Shown here in pieces: positions 26,511-34,642 of a DNA stretch of 64,000 bases; the first letter of the stretch is position 1; every line of letters begins with the position of its first letter. The DNA is from [Pseudopropionibacterium] massiliense (GTDB taxonomy: Bacteria; Actinomycetota; Actinomycetes; Propionibacteriales; Propionibacteriaceae), in contig NZ_LR027842.1 of the NCBI RefSeq assembly GCF_900607225.1, positions 708,088 to 772,087 on the forward strand, given 5' to 3'. The notes under the pieces were generated by a model. The model was not told where the DNA came from. It saw nothing but the letters and a program-made list of their open reading frames with translations, and made no database searches. The position numbers and the translations under genes were made by a program.

Positions 26511-26531
26511 ACTCATTATCATTATCGATGT
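26511..26531. promoter_or_regulatory. Probable Zur box in the divergent rpmE2/rpmB promoter
   Basis: An AT-rich sequence, ACTCATTATCATTATCGATG plus T, stands in an otherwise GC-rich intergenic region. It contains the ATAATGATAAT-type core (reading the minus strand) usual for Fur/Zur sites. The flanking genes are the classic zinc-starvation ribosomal paralogues, which supports Zur rather than Fur. Confidence 0.65.
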
Positions 26532-26556
26532 TAGTTCGTGCAACCCGAGGAGTCCC

Positions 26557-26793
26557 ATGTCGCGTCACTGCCAGGTCACGGGGGCCGCGCCCGGTTTCGG
26601 TCGCAACGTCCCCTGGTCGAGGAAGAAGACCAACCGCCGTTTCAACGTCAACGTCCAGAAGAAGCGTTACTGGGTGCCGTCGCTGGGGCGGCGGATCAGG
26701 CTCACGGTTTCCGCCAAGGGCATCAAGGTGATCGATGCCCGGGGCATCGACGCGGTGGTCGCGGACCTCATCGCCCGGGGAAGGAAATTCTGA
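26557..26793 (+). CDS. rpmB: 50S ribosomal protein L28, zinc-independent paralogue
   Basis: 78 residues from an ATG at 26557 behind CCGAGGAG. The family sequence is [20 protein letters not shown] followed by [17 protein letters not shown] and [11 protein letters not shown]. It begins with a single Cys and lacks paired CxxC ligands. The start of rpmG2 follows by 1 base, so the two are an operon controlled from the Zur-like site. Confidence 0.93.
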   Translation: MSRHCQVTGAAPGFGRNVPWSRKKTNRRFNVNVQKKRYWVPSLGRRIRLTVSAKGIKVIDARGIDAVVADLIARGRKF

Positions 26794-26794
26794 G

Positions 26795-26962
26795 ATGGCC
26801 AGGAAGAACGACCTGCGCCCGCTGATCAAGCTGCGCTCCACCGCGGGAACCGGCTACACCTACGTGACCCGGAAGAACCGCCGCAACGATCCCGACCGGA
26901 TCTCGCTGCGCAAGTACGACCCCATCGTCCGGCGCCACGTCGAGTTCAAGGAGACCCGCTGA
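26795..26962 (+). CDS. rpmG: 50S ribosomal protein L33, zinc-independent paralogue
   Basis: 55 residues. It shares the core [20 protein letters not shown] with the L33 encoded at 20938, but all four zinc-ligand Cys are replaced ([17 protein letters not shown]). This is the C-minus form expected under zinc limitation. Second gene after rpmB. Confidence 0.94.
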   Translation: MARKNDLRPLIKLRSTAGTGYTYVTRKNRRNDPDRISLRKYDPIVRRHVEFKETR

Positions 26963-27331
26963 CGGCCCGGCTCTCAGGACTGCCCAGAGCGAAAGGTGCA
27001 GGCGGCTGTGTCGCTCAACCATGCGGCCGGCCCGGAGCCCAGTGCGGAGACCTTCGCCCGTCCGATCTCTCGTTCCGGGTGTTGGCCTCCCGCGGCCCCA
27101 CGAGCAGCATGAGGAACAGCCTGGCCAAAGCGTCCAGGTAACTCGTCACCGACGATGAAACCGCAGGTTTGCTGTGATTCAGGTCGTCGTTTTGCTGTGG
27201 TTGATCCCGCAGGTTTGCTGGTCTCTGTGGGTTGCTTCGGCAGGCTCGCCGGTGGCCGGTGAGAAATGGGCCCGGCGTCGAGGCCGGGAGAGGCGGGCAG
27301 GTGCTCGGGATGAAGGCGTGAGGCGGTGTGC
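26963..27331. other. Intergenic stretch without a recognisable gene
   Basis: No frame here looks coding. CCGCAGGTTTGCTG occurs twice (27161-27174 and 27207-27220), with a related TTTTGCTGTGG between, suggesting a small degenerate repeat. No clear terminator for rpmG2 was found. Confidence 0.4.
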
Positions 27332-28585
27332 CTACGGCCCGAGCAGCGCGAGGGGGATCACCGCCACACCATCTCTCCGCCGGTAGGCGGTGGTGCCAGT
27401 GGTGAGGATCACCAGGTCGGACACGTCCTCGGGCAGGCGGGAGCGCAGCCAGGTGAGGTGTTGAACGTCCGAGTCCGTCACCGAGGCGGCCAGCTTGACC
27501 TCAATGGCGACGATGCGCCCGTCGCGGGCCTCGGTGATCAGATCGATCTCGTGATCGCCGTTGCGGGTGCGTAGATGACCCACCCGGGCCCGTGCCGCCT
27601 CGGCTGCCACCCGCACGGTGAGGGTGGCGAGGGCCTCGAACAAGGGGCCGGCGAGGTGGGAATGGCGGGGGGTGGTCATGGAGGAGGCGGTCGCGCCCAG
27701 CAGCGAGGCCGCCAGGGCGGGGTCGGCCAGTTGGTGTTTCGGGGCCTGCTGCAATCTTGCGAAGGGGCTGCGGCTGGGGCTCCAACCCGGAACCGGGTCG
27801 AGCAGCCAGAGCTGGGTGAGGCGATCACGGTAGGCCTGGGTGGTGTCCCGGGTCGGTTGCTGGCCATCGCCGCCGGTGGTGGCGTCAAGGAGTTTGGAGT
27901 AGCTGGTGGTGGTCGAGGACGCGGCGGCGTATGCCGCGAGCCAGCGGCGCAGCGTTTCGGGTCGGCGCACGCCATAGCCCAGATCCGGCAGGTCGCGATC
28001 AATCACGCGCTGGATGTAGGTGGCGAGTTGTTCGGTTCGCGGGTCGGGGCCGAGGCCCATGATGCCGGGAAATCCGCTTGCCTCAATGGCGTCGAGATAG
28101 TCCACCAGGGAGTAGGACGTGTGGCCCCCGATCTCGGCCGAACAGGGCGGCTCTGCCGTCAGCAGGGAGGCGAGCGAGACGGTGGGGAGGAGTTGCCCAC
28201 GCTCGTGGATGGCCATGGGGCGCATGCGCAGCGACAGGATGCGACCCGCGCCGCTGTGGGTCCCCTGCGCAGTGGCGGGCGTGGCGGAGCCGGTGAGCAG
28301 GAAACTGCCCGGATCCGCTCCGTTGTCCACCTCCCTGCGCACGAGATCCCAGACCTCGGGCATCCGGGACCATTCATCGAGCAACGTCGTTCCCGGCCTG
28401 TGGATCCCGTCGGGGTCGGCCTCGACGAGGGCGCGCTGGTCCGGGCGATCCAGGAGGAAAACCCTCGTGGCGCGCTGAAGTGCCGTGCCGGTCTTCCCCA
28501 CCCCCTTCGCCCCGTCCAGCGCAATGGCGGGCGCTTGGGGAAGGAACGTGTCCAGCAGCTCGTCCACGGTGCGGCGAAGATACAT
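27332..28585 (-). CDS. AAA-type ATPase with DUF4143 domain
   Basis: 417 residues from the ATG at 28585; the open frame extends further upstream but over the complement of the VOC gene. The P-loop is ALDGAKGVGKTGTALQRA, the Walker B/sensor part TTLLDEWSRMPEVWDLVRRE, and SFLLTGSATPA fits the AAA_14 fold. The C-terminal half has DUF4143 features and a restriction-endonuclease-like pattern, RTRNGDHEIDLITEARDG then VAIEVKLAAS (E-x-D, E-x-K). These proteins are widespread, often in accessory DNA, and of unclear role. Confidence 0.85.
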   Translation of the reverse strand: MYLRRTVDELLDTFLPQAPAIALDGAKGVGKTGTALQRATRVFLLDRPDQRALVEADPDGIHRPGTTLLDEWSRMPEVWDLVRREVDNGADPGSFLLTGSATPATAQGTHSGAGRILSLRMRPMAIHERGQLLPTVSLASLLTAEPPCSAEIGGHTSYSLVDYLDAIEASGFPGIMGLGPDPRTEQLATYIQRVIDRDLPDLGYGVRRPETLRRWLAAYAAASSTTTSYSKLLDATTGGDGQQPTRDTTQAYRDRLTQLWLLDPVPGWSPSRSPFARLQQAPKHQLADPALAASLLGATASSMTTPRHSHLAGPLFEALATLTVRVAAEAARARVGHLRTRNGDHEIDLITEARDGRIVAIEVKLAASVTDSDVQHLTWLRSRLPEDVSDLVILTTGTTAYRRRDGVAVIPLALLGP

Positions 28586-28595
28586 GACCACCTCT

Positions 28596-28635
28596 AGTCG
28601 ACATCCAGCAGGCAATCCAGTCGACATCCAGCAGG
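28596..28635. repeat. 17-bp direct repeat upstream of the DUF4143 gene
   Basis: AGTCGACATCCAGCAGG occurs at 28596-28612 and 28619-28635 with a 23-base period, immediately before the DUF4143 start. It may be a regulatory site or a small duplication. Confidence 0.5.
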
Positions 28636-28734
28636 ATGAGGATCTCCGGGTGATGCGCGATTCCGGACCCTCGGAGGCGCATCGGGGTACGCCATCCCAT
28701 GCCGGAGGATGGGTCACCGGGTGTCGCGACGCCT

Positions 28735-29118
28735 TCAGAGATTCGTCGTGTCGGTGGCGCAGACGCGGAGGCGGTGTCCGTCTGGATCGGTGGCGACGAA
28801 GGTGTAGCCGAAGGCGAGCTCGGTGGGCTCGAGCGCCATGGGAAATCCGAAGCCGCTCCAGGAACGGTGAAGGCGGTCGACGTCCTCGCGGGTGGCCTGG
28901 CTCATGGACAGCTCGACGCTGCCCGGGGTGCCGACGGCCGCCGGATCGATACCTCCACGCGCCTGCAGGCCGAGGGTGACGTCCTCGGTCAGGGCGAAAA
29001 CCGTGAAGTCCTCGAAGGTTTCGACGGGTTTCTTGCTGAGGGCCCGGCGATAGAACGCGGTGCTGGCATCCACGTCCTCGACGTAGAGGATGACGCTGGT
29101 GGGGGCGAATGCGGTCAT
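28735..29118 (-). CDS. VOC-family (glyoxalase/bleomycin-resistance fold) protein
   Basis: 127 residues with two beta-alpha-beta-beta-beta modules. ILYVEDVDASTAFYRRAL begins the first and FGYTFVATDPDGHRLRVCA ends the second. Metal-binding residues typical of glyoxalase I are only partly kept, so this may be a binding or resistance protein rather than a glyoxalase. It is divergent from the WYL regulator at 29218 (99-bp gap), a pairing that suggests control by that regulator. Confidence 0.85.
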   Translation of the reverse strand: MTAFAPTSVILYVEDVDASTAFYRRALSKKPVETFEDFTVFALTEDVTLGLQARGGIDPAAVGTPGSVELSMSQATREDVDRLHRSWSGFGFPMALEPTELAFGYTFVATDPDGHRLRVCATDTTNL

Positions 29119-29217
29119 GAGAGGTTTCCTTCCCGTTCAGGGCGCTGGTCGGTTGTCCGAGAAGGTACGGGCCGTGGGTGACATCCCCTGTCATGTTCGT
29201 GTGACAGTCTCGGATCC

Positions 29218-30186
29218 ATGAGGGCGGACCGGTTGTTGTCGATGATCTGGTTGTTGCGCGCCCACGGCGGTCTCTCGACCGGGGAACTGGCGCAACGACT
29301 GGAGGTCTCGCGCCGCACGATCCTGCGGGACGTGGAGGCGTTGTCGGCTGCCGGGGTCCCGGTGTACTGCCAGCGCGGTCCCGGGGGTGGGGTCAGGTTG
29401 CTGCCGGGGTATCGCACCGATGTGACCGCGTTGAGTGAGGACGAGAGCCGGGCGCTCTTCGCGGCACTCTCGTCGTGGGGTGCGGACGCGATGGGATTGA
29501 GCGCAGCCTTCGTGTCGGGGGTTCGCAAGTTGCTCGCCGCTGTCCCGGACGCGCATCGCGACCGGGCGGCGGCCGCGGCGTCGCGAATCGTGATTGATCC
29601 GAACGGCTGGCTGCCCCAACCCGATGCCCTGCAACCCGGTGAGGCGTTCGCAACGATGGAGACGGCCGTGTTCGCGCGGAAGAAGGTGCGCCTCGACTAC
29701 CGGTCCTCCCGAGCGGCCGTGCAGAACCTGGTGGTGGAGCCGCACGGGTTGGTGAGCGCGGGCAGTGACTGGTACCTGTGCGCGACCAGCGACAAACGCG
29801 TGCGATTCCTCAAGATGGCCCGCATCAGGACCGCCACTCTGCTCGCAACGCCATGCACGGACCACGCGGTGGATGTCGCAGCGGCCTGGAAGCGGCATCG
29901 TGTTCGCTTCCTCAACCGGTTCACACCGGTGGTCGTGACGGGGTGGCTCCGGGCGGACCGGTGGGAGGATGCCCGGGAGTGGGCGATCCGTGTCGATGAA
30001 ACCGAACCTGGTGACGATCCGCCCGAGGGGGAGTGGTGTCCCGTGAGCCTGGAGTTCATGGACGATCTCCACGCGCTCACGATCCTGCTTCGTCTCGGCC
30101 CCGGCATCCGCGTCGAAGCGCCGTCGGAGATCAGGGCCGAACTGCTGGCCCATCTCGACCGGATCGCGGGTCTCTACCATCGCTGA
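29218..30186 (+). CDS. YafY-type transcriptional regulator (HTH plus WYL domain)
   Basis: 322 residues. The N-terminal winged HTH (1-60) reads GGLSTGELAQRLEVSRRTIL, followed by VYCQRGPGGGVRLLPGYRT. The WYL domain (about 140-215) shows VRLDYRSSRAAVQNLVVEPH and the variant motif SDWYLCATSDKRVRFLKMAR. A C-terminal extension domain follows. WYL domains sense small ligands or nucleic acids. Its likely targets are its own promoter and the divergent VOC gene. Confidence 0.88.
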   Translation: MRADRLLSMIWLLRAHGGLSTGELAQRLEVSRRTILRDVEALSAAGVPVYCQRGPGGGVRLLPGYRTDVTALSEDESRALFAALSSWGADAMGLSAAFVSGVRKLLAAVPDAHRDRAAAAASRIVIDPNGWLPQPDALQPGEAFATMETAVFARKKVRLDYRSSRAAVQNLVVEPHGLVSAGSDWYLCATSDKRVRFLKMARIRTATLLATPCTDHAVDVAAAWKRHRVRFLNRFTPVVVTGWLRADRWEDAREWAIRVDETEPGDDPPEGEWCPVSLEFMDDLHALTILLRLGPGIRVEAPSEIRAELLAHLDRIAGLYHR

Positions 30187-30725
30187 GCCACCCGGAGGCA
30201 CGTCCGGGTCGGCATCCTGAACCCTCCCCGAAAGCCTGTGATCAGGCTCTCACGAATCCTCGGGGTCAAGGACGGCAACGCGGCCCGGTGGGTGCTCGGC
30301 GCCCAATCGACGCAATCCCCGGGATTCGATTCGGTGAACTGCTGGGATATCACGCCTCCGGGTTGGCGTTCTTGTCGTGTGGGTCCCATCGTGTCCCATG
30401 GAGGACGCCGTAATCCTCGGCCCCGGAGATTTCCATTCCGATTTCTTATTCCGATCGGAAAATGTGCCATAAAGAGTTGCCGCCGGGGAGTCACGCTGTA
30501 ATGATGGTAGGGCCTGAAGGTCTCCCGGGCAGGGGCGGTGTGGCGGGGACCGTCGTGGTGGTGGACCGGCAGAGTTGCATGACGAAGGGCGCGCGGGAAC
30601 GTGTGCATCCCCGGGGCGATGTGGCCCGGCGCGTCACCAGGGCGGCCACAGCAACCGGGCCTGTCGCCGCGACCTCTCGCTGAAGAAGAAGTTCAAATCG
30701 TTCCAACCCCATGCAAGGAGGCAAA
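30187..30725 (+). other. Long non-coding upstream region of the alcohol dehydrogenase gene
   Basis: About 540 bases with no convincing gene. A local AT-rich stretch at 30430-30475 holds ATTCCGAT twice and the 12-bp palindrome TTCCGATCGGAA (30449-30460), a plausible operator. If the promoter lies here, the dehydrogenase mRNA has a leader of roughly 200 bases. A strong AAGGAGG precedes the ATG at 30726. Confidence 0.45.
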
Positions 30726-31781
30726 ATGAAGGGCTACGCGATGCTCAGGATCGGCGAGGTCGGATGGATCGAGAAGGAGGACCCGAAGTGCGGGCCGATG
30801 GATGCCATCTGCCGTCCGATCGCGCTGGCGCCGTGCTCCTCCGACATCCACACCGTCTACGAGGGCGGCGTGGGGGAGCGTCACAACATGATGCTCGGCC
30901 ACGAGGCGGTCGGTGAGGTCGTCGAGGTGGGATCCATGGTCGAGGACTTCAAGGTCGGCGACCGGGTCATCATCCCCGCCATCACCCCCGACTGGTCCTC
31001 GGTGGCCGCCCAGGAGAGCTACGCCATGCACTCCGGTGTCCCGCTCGGCGGCTGGAAGTTCTCCAACACCAAGGACGGCGTCTTCGCCGAGCTGATCCAC
31101 GTCAACGATGCCGACGGAAACCTGGCCCTCCTGCCGGAGGGGATCTCCCCCGAGGTCGGCGCGATGCTCTCCGACATGGTCACCACCGGGCTTCACGGTG
31201 CCGAGCTCGCCAGCATCGAGCCCGGCGACGTCGTCGCCGTCATCGGTATCGGACCGGTTGGCCTGATGTCCGTGGCCAGCGCGTCCGTTCTCGGCGCGGG
31301 CCGCCTGTTCGCCGTCGGGTCGCGGCCCAAGTGCATCGAGGTCGCCCAGGAATACGGCGCAACCGACATCATCAACTACCGCGAGGGTGGGATCGTGGAA
31401 CAGATCATGGAGGCCACCAAGGGCCAGGGCGTCAACCGGGTCATCGTCGCCGGCGGAGACCTCGACACCTTCCAGCAGGCCTTCGACATCCTGAAGGTGG
31501 GCGGTCGGGTCGCGAACGTCAACTACCTGGGGGAGGGCGAGAACATCAAGATCAGCCGCGAGTCGACCCTGGTGGGCATGGGCCACAAACACTTCGTCGG
31601 TGGCCTGACCCCCGGCGGTCGCAACCGCATGGACAGGATGGCCAACCTCGTCCTGGCCGGGCGCATCCACCCCGAGAAGATGATCACCCACCGCTTCACC
31701 GGGATCGAGCACGTCGAGGACGGCGTGGAGCTCATGCGCACCAAGCCGCGCGATCTCATCAAACCCGTCATCCTGGTCTGA
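30726..31781 (+). CDS. Zinc/NADP-dependent secondary-alcohol (isopropanol-type) dehydrogenase
   Basis: 351 residues. The protein starts MKGYAMLRIGEVGWIEKEDP and has the medium-chain zinc ADH layout: catalytic zinc ligands Cys in LAPCSSDIHTVYEGG, His in MLGHEAVGEVVEVG and Asp in LSDMVTTGLHGAEL. The Rossmann motif is AVIGIGPVGLMSVASA and the NADP-type loop VGSRPKC. Start, spacing and these loops resemble the secondary-alcohol dehydrogenases of Clostridium beijerinckii and Thermoanaerobacter closely. The expected reaction is 2-ketone/secondary-alcohol interconversion with NADPH. It has its own terminator and no operon partner. Confidence 0.88.
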   Translation: MKGYAMLRIGEVGWIEKEDPKCGPMDAICRPIALAPCSSDIHTVYEGGVGERHNMMLGHEAVGEVVEVGSMVEDFKVGDRVIIPAITPDWSSVAAQESYAMHSGVPLGGWKFSNTKDGVFAELIHVNDADGNLALLPEGISPEVGAMLSDMVTTGLHGAELASIEPGDVVAVIGIGPVGLMSVASASVLGAGRLFAVGSRPKCIEVAQEYGATDIINYREGGIVEQIMEATKGQGVNRVIVAGGDLDTFQQAFDILKVGGRVANVNYLGEGENIKISRESTLVGMGHKHFVGGLTPGGRNRMDRMANLVLAGRIHPEKMITHRFTGIEHVEDGVELMRTKPRDLIKPVILV

Positions 31782-31847
31782 GGACCCCTCCCGGCGAGGG
31801 GCTTCCCGGAGCCCGTCGATCCGGGCCCGAGACGAGCACCCCGGAAA

Positions 31848-31891
31848 CCGGTTGGTCCGACCCGCACGTTTCAGCGGGTCGGCCCAACCGG
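31848..31891. terminator. Bidirectional terminator between convergent genes
   Basis: CCGGTTGGTCCGACCCGC (31848-31865) pairs with GCGGGTCGGCCCAACCGG (31874-31891) with one G-U and an 8-base loop. It lies between the dehydrogenase (+) and the gene ending at 31926 (-). Confidence 0.75.
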
Positions 31892-31925
31892 TCCTCTGCG
31901 GACGGCGCCCCATCCGCGGAGCCCG

Positions 31926-32759
31926 TCAGGGGTTGCGGTTCCCGGCGGCGTAGGGGGCCTCCGGACAGATGTCCAGGACCTCCCGTTCGGGTTCGATCAT
32001 GGCTTTCTCGTGCTGGCAGCGCCAGCGGCTGTTTTCCTTGATGCCCGGGACGGTGTGGCCGTCGTCGATCACGTCGCCCTCGCGCATCAGGTAGATGCCG
32101 GTGTTGTAGAGCAGCCCCGAGACCCCGTCCGGGTCGAGCCCCCGGAAATGACACTGGAGATCGGGCACCCCGAAGATGCCCAGACCGCGGGTGTCCATGA
32201 GGAACTCGTCGTCACCGTTGCTGATCCTGAAGAACCGCACGTTGAAGAAGCCGTAGTAGGTGTAGCCCTCGCGCTGGACCTCCAGCCATCGGCGGGGTTC
32301 GAAGAAGGCATCGGCGGCGCCGGAGTACAGGGCGATCGGGTCGGTGAGCTCCACCAGGGCCGAGGCGAGGGTGCGGAACAGCCGTAGCCGGTCCTCGAAG
32401 GCCAAGGCGCGGGCCAGGAACTCGAAGGTGGACAGGAAGTGACGGCCCTGGGACAGCACGTCCTTGACGTCGGGAAAGTCCCAGCTCTGCTGGAGTGCCG
32501 TTTCGTACCTGGAGGGATCGGAGAAGTCCTTGGACGTGGCGAGGAAGGCCTGCGCCGGAACTCCCGACCGGTCCGCGTAGTCGAAGCGGTGCTCCGGGAA
32601 GGCGAAGAAGACGGGAGGCCCGCCGTCGCCGATGACATCCGTGGGACCGAACTCGCGGGACAGGTACTCGCGCCAGGCGCCCACGTCGATGGCCGGTGGG
32701 GCTGCGTAGATGCCCTCCATGACGAACGGGTCGGGTGGGAAGCGGCGGGAATCCTGCAT
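31926..32759 (-). CDS. DUF4261-like cytoplasmic protein of unknown function
   Basis: 277 residues, no membrane segment or signal peptide. Segments such as DPIALYSGAADAFFEPRRW and RGLGIFGVPDLQCHFRGLDP suggest the DUF4261 family, but the match is from memory of general pattern only. The gene is alone on the minus strand behind a bidirectional terminator. No catalytic motif is evident. Confidence 0.6.
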   Translation of the reverse strand: MQDSRRFPPDPFVMEGIYAAPPAIDVGAWREYLSREFGPTDVIGDGGPPVFFAFPEHRFDYADRSGVPAQAFLATSKDFSDPSRYETALQQSWDFPDVKDVLSQGRHFLSTFEFLARALAFEDRLRLFRTLASALVELTDPIALYSGAADAFFEPRRWLEVQREGYTYYGFFNVRFFRISNGDDEFLMDTRGLGIFGVPDLQCHFRGLDPDGVSGLLYNTGIYLMREGDVIDDGHTVPGIKENSRWRCQHEKAMIEPEREVLDICPEAPYAAGNRNP

Positions 32760-32968
32760 GCCCCCTTCCTAACAGATGGAGGGTCCCGGGGCGTGGCGCA
32801 CCCCTCCGGCTGAAACCGCTGGCATGCTGCCCCGGCCGGAAGGAAGCCCATGCCCCTCGACCACATCACCCGAACCCTGCCCCTGCTCGGCGCCACCGGG
32901 CACGGAGAGATGCGGGCCGGGGAGGGCTCCAGGGCGGGCATTGCCGGCCGTTGATCAGGGATCAGCGT

Positions 32969-34642
32969 TCACCGCGGTACGGTCCGGGCGGCAACCCGTC
33001 CCCGGTCGAACTCGAAGACCCGGTCCGCCGAGTCGAGGTGCTCCAGGCGGTGCGTGATCTCGATGACGGTCAACCCGGGGAGGTCGCGCTCCAGGTTGGT
33101 CCGGATGCGGGCCTCCAGGTCGGTGTTCAGATTGGCCGTGAACTCGTCCAGCACCAGCACCCTCGGGTTCACCAGCAGCGCCCTGGCCAGGCAGAGGCGT
33201 TGCAGCTGCCCTCCCGAGAGCTCCCGCCCGTCGCGGCCCGTCCGGGTCGCCAGACCCTGCGGCATGGCCCGCACCTCGTCGGCCAGCTCGGCGCCCGCCA
33301 GGACCCGCCACAGGTCCTCGTCAGTGGCCTCGGGTGCGCCCAGCCTCAGGTTCTCGGCGATGGTGGCATCCAACACCTGCCCGCGCTGCGGCACCAGGAC
33401 GATGGCGCGGCGCAGGGAGTCGAGGGTGTATTCGCGCACGGAGGTTCCGTCGATCAGGATGTCGCCGCCGGCCAGCTCGTCGTAGCGGAGCAGCAGCTGC
33501 GCGGTCGTCGACTTGCCCGACCCGCTGGCACCGACGAACACCGTCCGCCCGCCCGCGTTCGCGGTCACCGAGACCCCGGACAGGGCCGGGTTGCCGGGCA
33601 GGGCACCCGGGTAGCGGTAGTCGACGTCGCGCCACTCGATTCTCGGTGACGCGTCCAGGCGCAGCTCTCGCGGGCCGTCCGAGACCGCCTCGGGGGCGTG
33701 GCACAGTTCCCAGAGCCGCCTCGCCGCGCTCAGCGAGTGGTCGAGGTACCCGACGGCGTCCTCCACGCCCCGCGGACCCTCGAACAACCGCAGCGACGCG
33801 GCCGCCAGGGCGGCCACCAGCAGCGGATCGAGGTGCGCCGAGATCCCGGTCCACACGACCGAGGCCGCGGAGACCAGGGTCAGCGCCAGGTTCGCGCCGC
33901 GCCGCAGACCCTTGAAGACCAGCGGCGGCAGGGCCGCATCGCGCACCCGGGTGCCGAGTGCGTCGAGTTCCTCGACCCGGCTGCGCTGGTGGCCGTAGGA
34001 GAGGACCTCGTCGATCCCGTAGACGGAATCGGTGGCGTGCGCGGTCAGCTGCCCGCGCAGCCGCAGCCCCTCCGCGGTCGAACGGAGCGACCGTCGCAAC
34101 CCCACGAACGGCACCACCAGCAACGCGACCGCGATGCAGGCCGCAGGGATCGCGACCAGGCCCCAGCCGGCCAGCGACCCCACCGTCACCAGGGCGGCGG
34201 CCGGCACCACGAAGGCCGATACCACCGGCGCGAAGGTGTGGGCGTAGACCACCTCGATGCGGTCCACGTCGCGGGTGAGTGTCGGCAGCAGGTCGCCGGA
34301 ACGGTTCCGGAGCACCACGGCCGGGGCCTTCGGCCACAGCGACGCGAAGGCGTGACCGCGCAGCAGCTCCAGGGCCTTGAAGGCGACGTAGTGACCCGTG
34401 AACTGTTCCGCGTAGTAGGCCAGCGCCTTGGCCAGCGCGACCACCACGATCCAGAAAAGCAGTCCGCCGATGGGGTGACCGGATGCGAAGGACGCGACCA
34501 GCAGCCCGGCCAGCCCGAACAGCACCAGTTCGAGGCCCAGGTTGATGCAGCGCAGCACGGAGGAAACCAGCAGCGGCGGATGGACCGGGCGGGTGATGCC
34601 GGTCAGCCAACGGATCAGTCCAGGGGTGTTCGGGGTCTTCAT
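32969..34642 (-). CDS. ABC exporter half-transporter, second subunit (CydC-like)
   Basis: 557 residues from an ATG at 34642 that overlaps the stop of the first subunit by 4 bases. Six membrane segments (about 20-310) are followed by an ATPase domain (about 330-555) with Walker A FVGASGSGKSTTAQLLL, signature ELSGGQLQRLCLARALL and Walker B VLVLDEFTANL. The domain order and paired arrangement match heterodimeric exporters such as CydDC, which export cysteine/glutathione. No cytochrome bd genes are nearby, so the substrate is uncertain. Confidence 0.82.
   Translation of the reverse strand: MKTPNTPGLIRWLTGITRPVHPPLLVSSVLRCINLGLELVLFGLAGLLVASFASGHPIGGLLFWIVVVALAKALAYYAEQFTGHYVAFKALELLRGHAFASLWPKAPAVVLRNRSGDLLPTLTRDVDRIEVVYAHTFAPVVSAFVVPAAALVTVGSLAGWGLVAIPAACIAVALLVVPFVGLRRSLRSTAEGLRLRGQLTAHATDSVYGIDEVLSYGHQRSRVEELDALGTRVRDAALPPLVFKGLRRGANLALTLVSAASVVWTGISAHLDPLLVAALAAASLRLFEGPRGVEDAVGYLDHSLSAARRLWELCHAPEAVSDGPRELRLDASPRIEWRDVDYRYPGALPGNPALSGVSVTANAGGRTVFVGASGSGKSTTAQLLLRYDELAGGDILIDGTSVREYTLDSLRRAIVLVPQRGQVLDATIAENLRLGAPEATDEDLWRVLAGAELADEVRAMPQGLATRTGRDGRELSGGQLQRLCLARALLVNPRVLVLDEFTANLNTDLEARIRTNLERDLPGLTVIEITHRLEHLDSADRVFEFDRGRVAARTVPR

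Noticed and set aside
27332-29194. Extending the DUF4143 ATPase to a 620-residue protein
   Set aside because: The extra N-terminal part is the complement of the VOC gene region and lacks protein character; the ATG at 28585 directly precedes the conserved N-terminus.
30462-30683. Small frame in the leader of the alcohol dehydrogenase gene
   Set aside because: Gly/Arg/Val-rich translation, no ribosome binding site and an overlapping minus-strand frame of equal quality; treated as non-coding leader.
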